A stretch of 44,493 nt of DNA, taken from a virus. Of this stretch, positions 43,125-44,493 are shown one piece after another. Within the stretch, counting starts at the first letter, position 1; every line of letters starts with the position of its first letter. The DNA lies in IMG/VR virus record IMGVR_UViG_3300032282_001699, positions 1 through 44,493 of that record. One strand, 5' to 3'. The notes beneath the pieces are model-generated. The model saw nothing but the letters and a program-made list of their open reading frames with translations, did not search any database and had not been told where the DNA came from. Both the position numbers and the translations under genes were made by a program.

Positions 43125-43550
43125 CTACAAAATTATCTCTTTATTGTAAATGTTAGCATATCCTTTTGGTAAAATTATGTTATTAAGCTTTATTACCTCT
43201 TTGAATAGATAGGCAAAGTATCTCCTATCATACGTCTTCCTTGACGTTCCAAATGGTGACAATAGGAATGTTATATGCGGATGTTTTTTAGCGAAAGAAA
43301 TAAACCTTTTGATATGCTTCTTCACAATCATAGGGTGTAGTCTATGGAACCTATGGGTAGAGTATGTAGGTATGCCATATCCTCTACCTGATAGTTTGTT
43401 TATGGCACCGTATGCTACCCCGTATGATATCGCCTTCTTCCCTTGTGGGAGGTCGTGGTTCCCATCGTTGTCTGTCTCGAATACTAGCACCTCTGAGTTC
43501 TTTAGCCTGCGTATTTCTTTCGGTAGTATTCTGCTTGCTGGTATTATCAT
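43125..43550 (-). CDS. A1S_2505-like phage protein (unknown function)
   Basis: 141 residues. The pattern SEVLVFETDNDGNHDLPQGK, then ISYGVAYGAINKLSGRGYGI with PTYSTHRF, then a conserved-looking helix IKRFISFAKKHPHITFLLSP and FG, resembles small phage proteins of the A1S_2505 type (FVFGSNxxGxHGxGAA ... GxSYAIPT ... FixFAxxHPxxxFLxTxxG). In that family the first motif is FGSN; here it is FETDN, so a key loop has diverged. Function is not established for the family. It overlaps its upstream neighbour as ATGA and precedes the small gene at 42938. Confidence 0.6.
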   Translation of the reverse strand: MIIPASRILPKEIRRLKNSEVLVFETDNDGNHDLPQGKKAISYGVAYGAINKLSGRGYGIPTYSTHRFHRLHPMIVKKHIKRFISFAKKHPHITFLLSPFGTSRKTYDRRYFAYLFKEVIKLNNIILPKGYANIYNKEIIL

Positions 43551-43966
43551 ACCTCCCTACTGATTAAGTCTGATTTAAAAATATTTGTGGTAAGCGTGTT
43601 CCATAGTGGCTTATTAAAGTGTCTCAGGTTGATACATGCACCAATCGTGCTAAGGCTATCTATACCTACGATTACCATTGCCTTAAACAAGTCGTGACAA
43701 TTATTCACGGCATCAATTAGGTTTACTTGCGATTGGCCATACTTATTAAACTTTAAATAGAATGTTTCTAAGACTGGCCTGAGTTGCTTTAGCTTTACCT
43801 TCAATTCTTTCTGAACCAATGGCTTGCCGAATACCGTAACCCTTTCGTCTCCCATTAAGTCTAGCGTTGCCTCTAGTGCTAACGCTTGGATGTATGCCAG
43901 CTGTAAAATCTTATCTCTGTTTGTTTCGTCAAACTGTGCCTCTGGTATCTCTACTTCTCTTAACAT
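43547..43966 (-). CDS. Helical hypothetical protein downstream of the DnaA-like gene
   Basis: 139 residues, mostly helical: DKILQLAYIQALALEATLDL, KELKVKLKQLRPVLETFYLK, VNLIDAVNNCHDLFKAMVIV. No recognisable motif. It overlaps the DnaA domain IV-like gene by 7 nt and the following gene by 4 nt, so translation of the operon is coupled. A role in replication or early regulation is suggested only by these neighbours. Confidence 0.65.
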   Translation of the reverse strand: MLREVEIPEAQFDETNRDKILQLAYIQALALEATLDLMGDERVTVFGKPLVQKELKVKLKQLRPVLETFYLKFNKYGQSQVNLIDAVNNCHDLFKAMVIVGIDSLSTIGACINLRHFNKPLWNTLTTNIFKSDLISREV

Positions 43967-44313
43967 GTTGGAACTGGGTGTGGTGTTAGTGTTATACTTT
44001 TACTTCTTACCATTAAGTAAGAATTTATTTTTTCTTTAGCTGCAAAGTATAACGCAGACTCTGATGGCTGCATATCCCTAGTGCTGATAAAGTCATCCAT
44101 AGTTTGAACTCCGTGTATAATACTTGAGTGGTGTCTTCCGCCTAGCATCATGCCAATAGTCGCAAGACTATCATTTGTATACTCCCTTGAAAGTTTCATC
44201 ATCGCAAATCTAGGGTATATTATTTCTTGTTTCCTAGATGAGCCGACTATTTTCTCTATTGGCTCGTTAGATAGTTCGCTAACTATCTCTAATATTTTTT
44301 CTGATGTTATCAT
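43960..44313 (-). CDS. Stand-alone DnaA domain IV-like DNA-binding protein
   Basis: 117 residues. Residues about 8-70 match the C-terminal DNA-binding domain of DnaA: SSRKQEIIYPRFAMMKLSRE corresponds to the RxRxIxxPRxxAMYLxRE helix, and SLATIGMMLGGRHHSSIIHG (49-68) to the GGRDHSTVxHA recognition signature. The AAA+ domain of DnaA is absent. Phages and plasmids use such truncated forms as origin-binding or regulatory proteins. It heads the leftward operon; two 13-bp direct repeats lie just upstream of its start. No DnaA box consensus was noticed nearby. Confidence 0.85.
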   Translation of the reverse strand: MITSEKILEIVSELSNEPIEKIVGSSRKQEIIYPRFAMMKLSREYTNDSLATIGMMLGGRHHSSIIHGVQTMDDFISTRDMQPSESALYFAAKEKINSYLMVRSKSITLTPHPVPTC

Positions 44314-44314
44314 A

Positions 44315-44360
44315 ATTTTGTCAAGTTATATTTTTACTTTTTTAATTATTTTGTCAAGTT
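44315..44360. repeat. Paired 13-bp direct repeats upstream of the DnaA-like gene
   Basis: ATTTTGTCAAGTT occurs at 44315-44327 and again at 44348-44360, 33 bp apart (about three helical turns). Read on the minus strand each gives AACTTGACAAAAT. They are on the promoter side of the DnaA-like start codon (44313), so they could be operator sites or part of a replication origin. No TAnnTTTG box is present in this stretch. Confidence 0.75.
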
Positions 44361-44368
44361 GATTGTAA

Positions 44369-44493
44369 TTAGTTGATAATGTTAGCATAATAGTTTGGTT
44401 TTGTTTCGGCAATAAAGTAGTTAGCAGAAATGCCTTGCTGCTCGTTTTTAATTGAAGTTCCGTGAAGGAAAAACAAAAAGAAAAAAGCCACCA
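44369..44493 (-). CDS. C-terminal fragment of a leftward ORF cut by the right edge
   Basis: On the minus strand a frame is open from the window edge to a TAA at 44369-44371. The visible 40 residues read hydrophobic first (AFFFLFFLHGTSI) and then polar (NEQQGISANYFIAETKPNYY). It would lie 55 nt upstream of the DnaA-like gene in the same direction. A GTG at 44491 could be a start, but the gene more likely continues outside the window. Short length keeps confidence low. Confidence 0.35.
   Translation of the reverse strand, partial: VAFFFLFFLHGTSIKNEQQGISANYFIAETKPNYYANIIN

Noticed and set aside
44314-44360. Sigma70-like TTGACA / TATAAC promoter on the minus strand before the DnaA-like gene
   Set aside because: The spacing (about 21 nt) is too long for a sigma70 promoter and the other promoters here follow the Bacteroidota TAnnTTTG pattern; the TTGACA is part of the direct repeats.
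1-44493. Direct terminal repeat or circular overlap between the two ends
   Set aside because: The first and last stretches show no shared sequence by eye. Joining them gives only a short extension of the left partial frame, which proves nothing.
1-44493. CRISPR arrays, tRNA or rRNA genes, insertion sequences, integrase
   Set aside because: Looked for regular repeat-spacer patterns, cloverleaf-type segments and transposase/integrase motifs; none seen. There is no gene-free stretch longer than about 300 bases.

Overview
The window looks like a large part of a tailed-phage genome (short-tailed, podovirus-like architecture) that infects a member of the Bacteroidota. The host inference rests on four things seen in the sequence: (i) repeated TAnnTTTG boxes just upstream of genes, the known Bacteroidota -7 promoter element; (ii) A-rich, Shine-Dalgarno-poor leaders before most start codons; (iii) a BACON-like domain in a tail protein; (iv) strongly AT-biased coding sequence. 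The order terminase - portal - scaffold-like - major capsid - ring/adaptor - long beta-rich 'muzzle' protein - internal proteins, and the sequence feel of the portal, capsid, adaptor and muzzle, resemble crAss-like phages and their marine relatives. That relationship is from memory of the families and was not searched. No DNA polymerase, primase, helicase, integrase, RNA polymerase or tRNA gene is visible, so the genome very probably continues beyond both edges.

Layout. 1-3.8 kb (+): compact, overlapping genes of mostly unknown function leading to a full-length GroEL-type chaperonin, a tiny membrane-protein ORF and a GroES-type co-chaperonin. 3.74-4.19 kb (-): a winged-helix-like regulator that diverges from the next block; the two promoters overlap in a 19-bp dyad. 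4.2-9.7 kb (+): small virion-type protein, a beta-rich virion protein, two membrane proteins (holin candidates), a CHAP-type endolysin, a metallophosphoesterase, several small conserved-looking phage proteins and a second GroES-fold protein. 9.7-18.4 kb: packaging and head (small terminase candidate, large terminase, portal, scaffold-like, major capsid protein, two further head genes), closed by a near-perfect intrinsic terminator. 18.47-27.1 kb: tail (ring protein with an inserted domain, gp4-like adaptor, muzzle, BACON/Ig-like protein, a separately encoded muzzle C-terminal part, a GNAT acetyltransferase). 27.1-42.9 kb: three internal/ejection-type proteins, the last a 4,620-residue polyvalent protein with two HExxH modules, an ART-like, a DUF3293-like and an HhH-glycosylase-like segment. 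42.9-44.5 kb (-): a leftward operon of small genes headed by a stand-alone DnaA domain IV-like protein.

How it may work together (inference): the wHTH protein at 3.7-4.2 kb sits at the switch between the left block and the long rightward late block. Late expression appears to be re-initiated many times by TAnnTTTG promoters placed so close to the ATG that several messages should be leaderless. The phage chaperonin pair may fold its own large virion proteins. The giant protein may be carried in the capsid and enter the cell with the DNA to modify host targets early.
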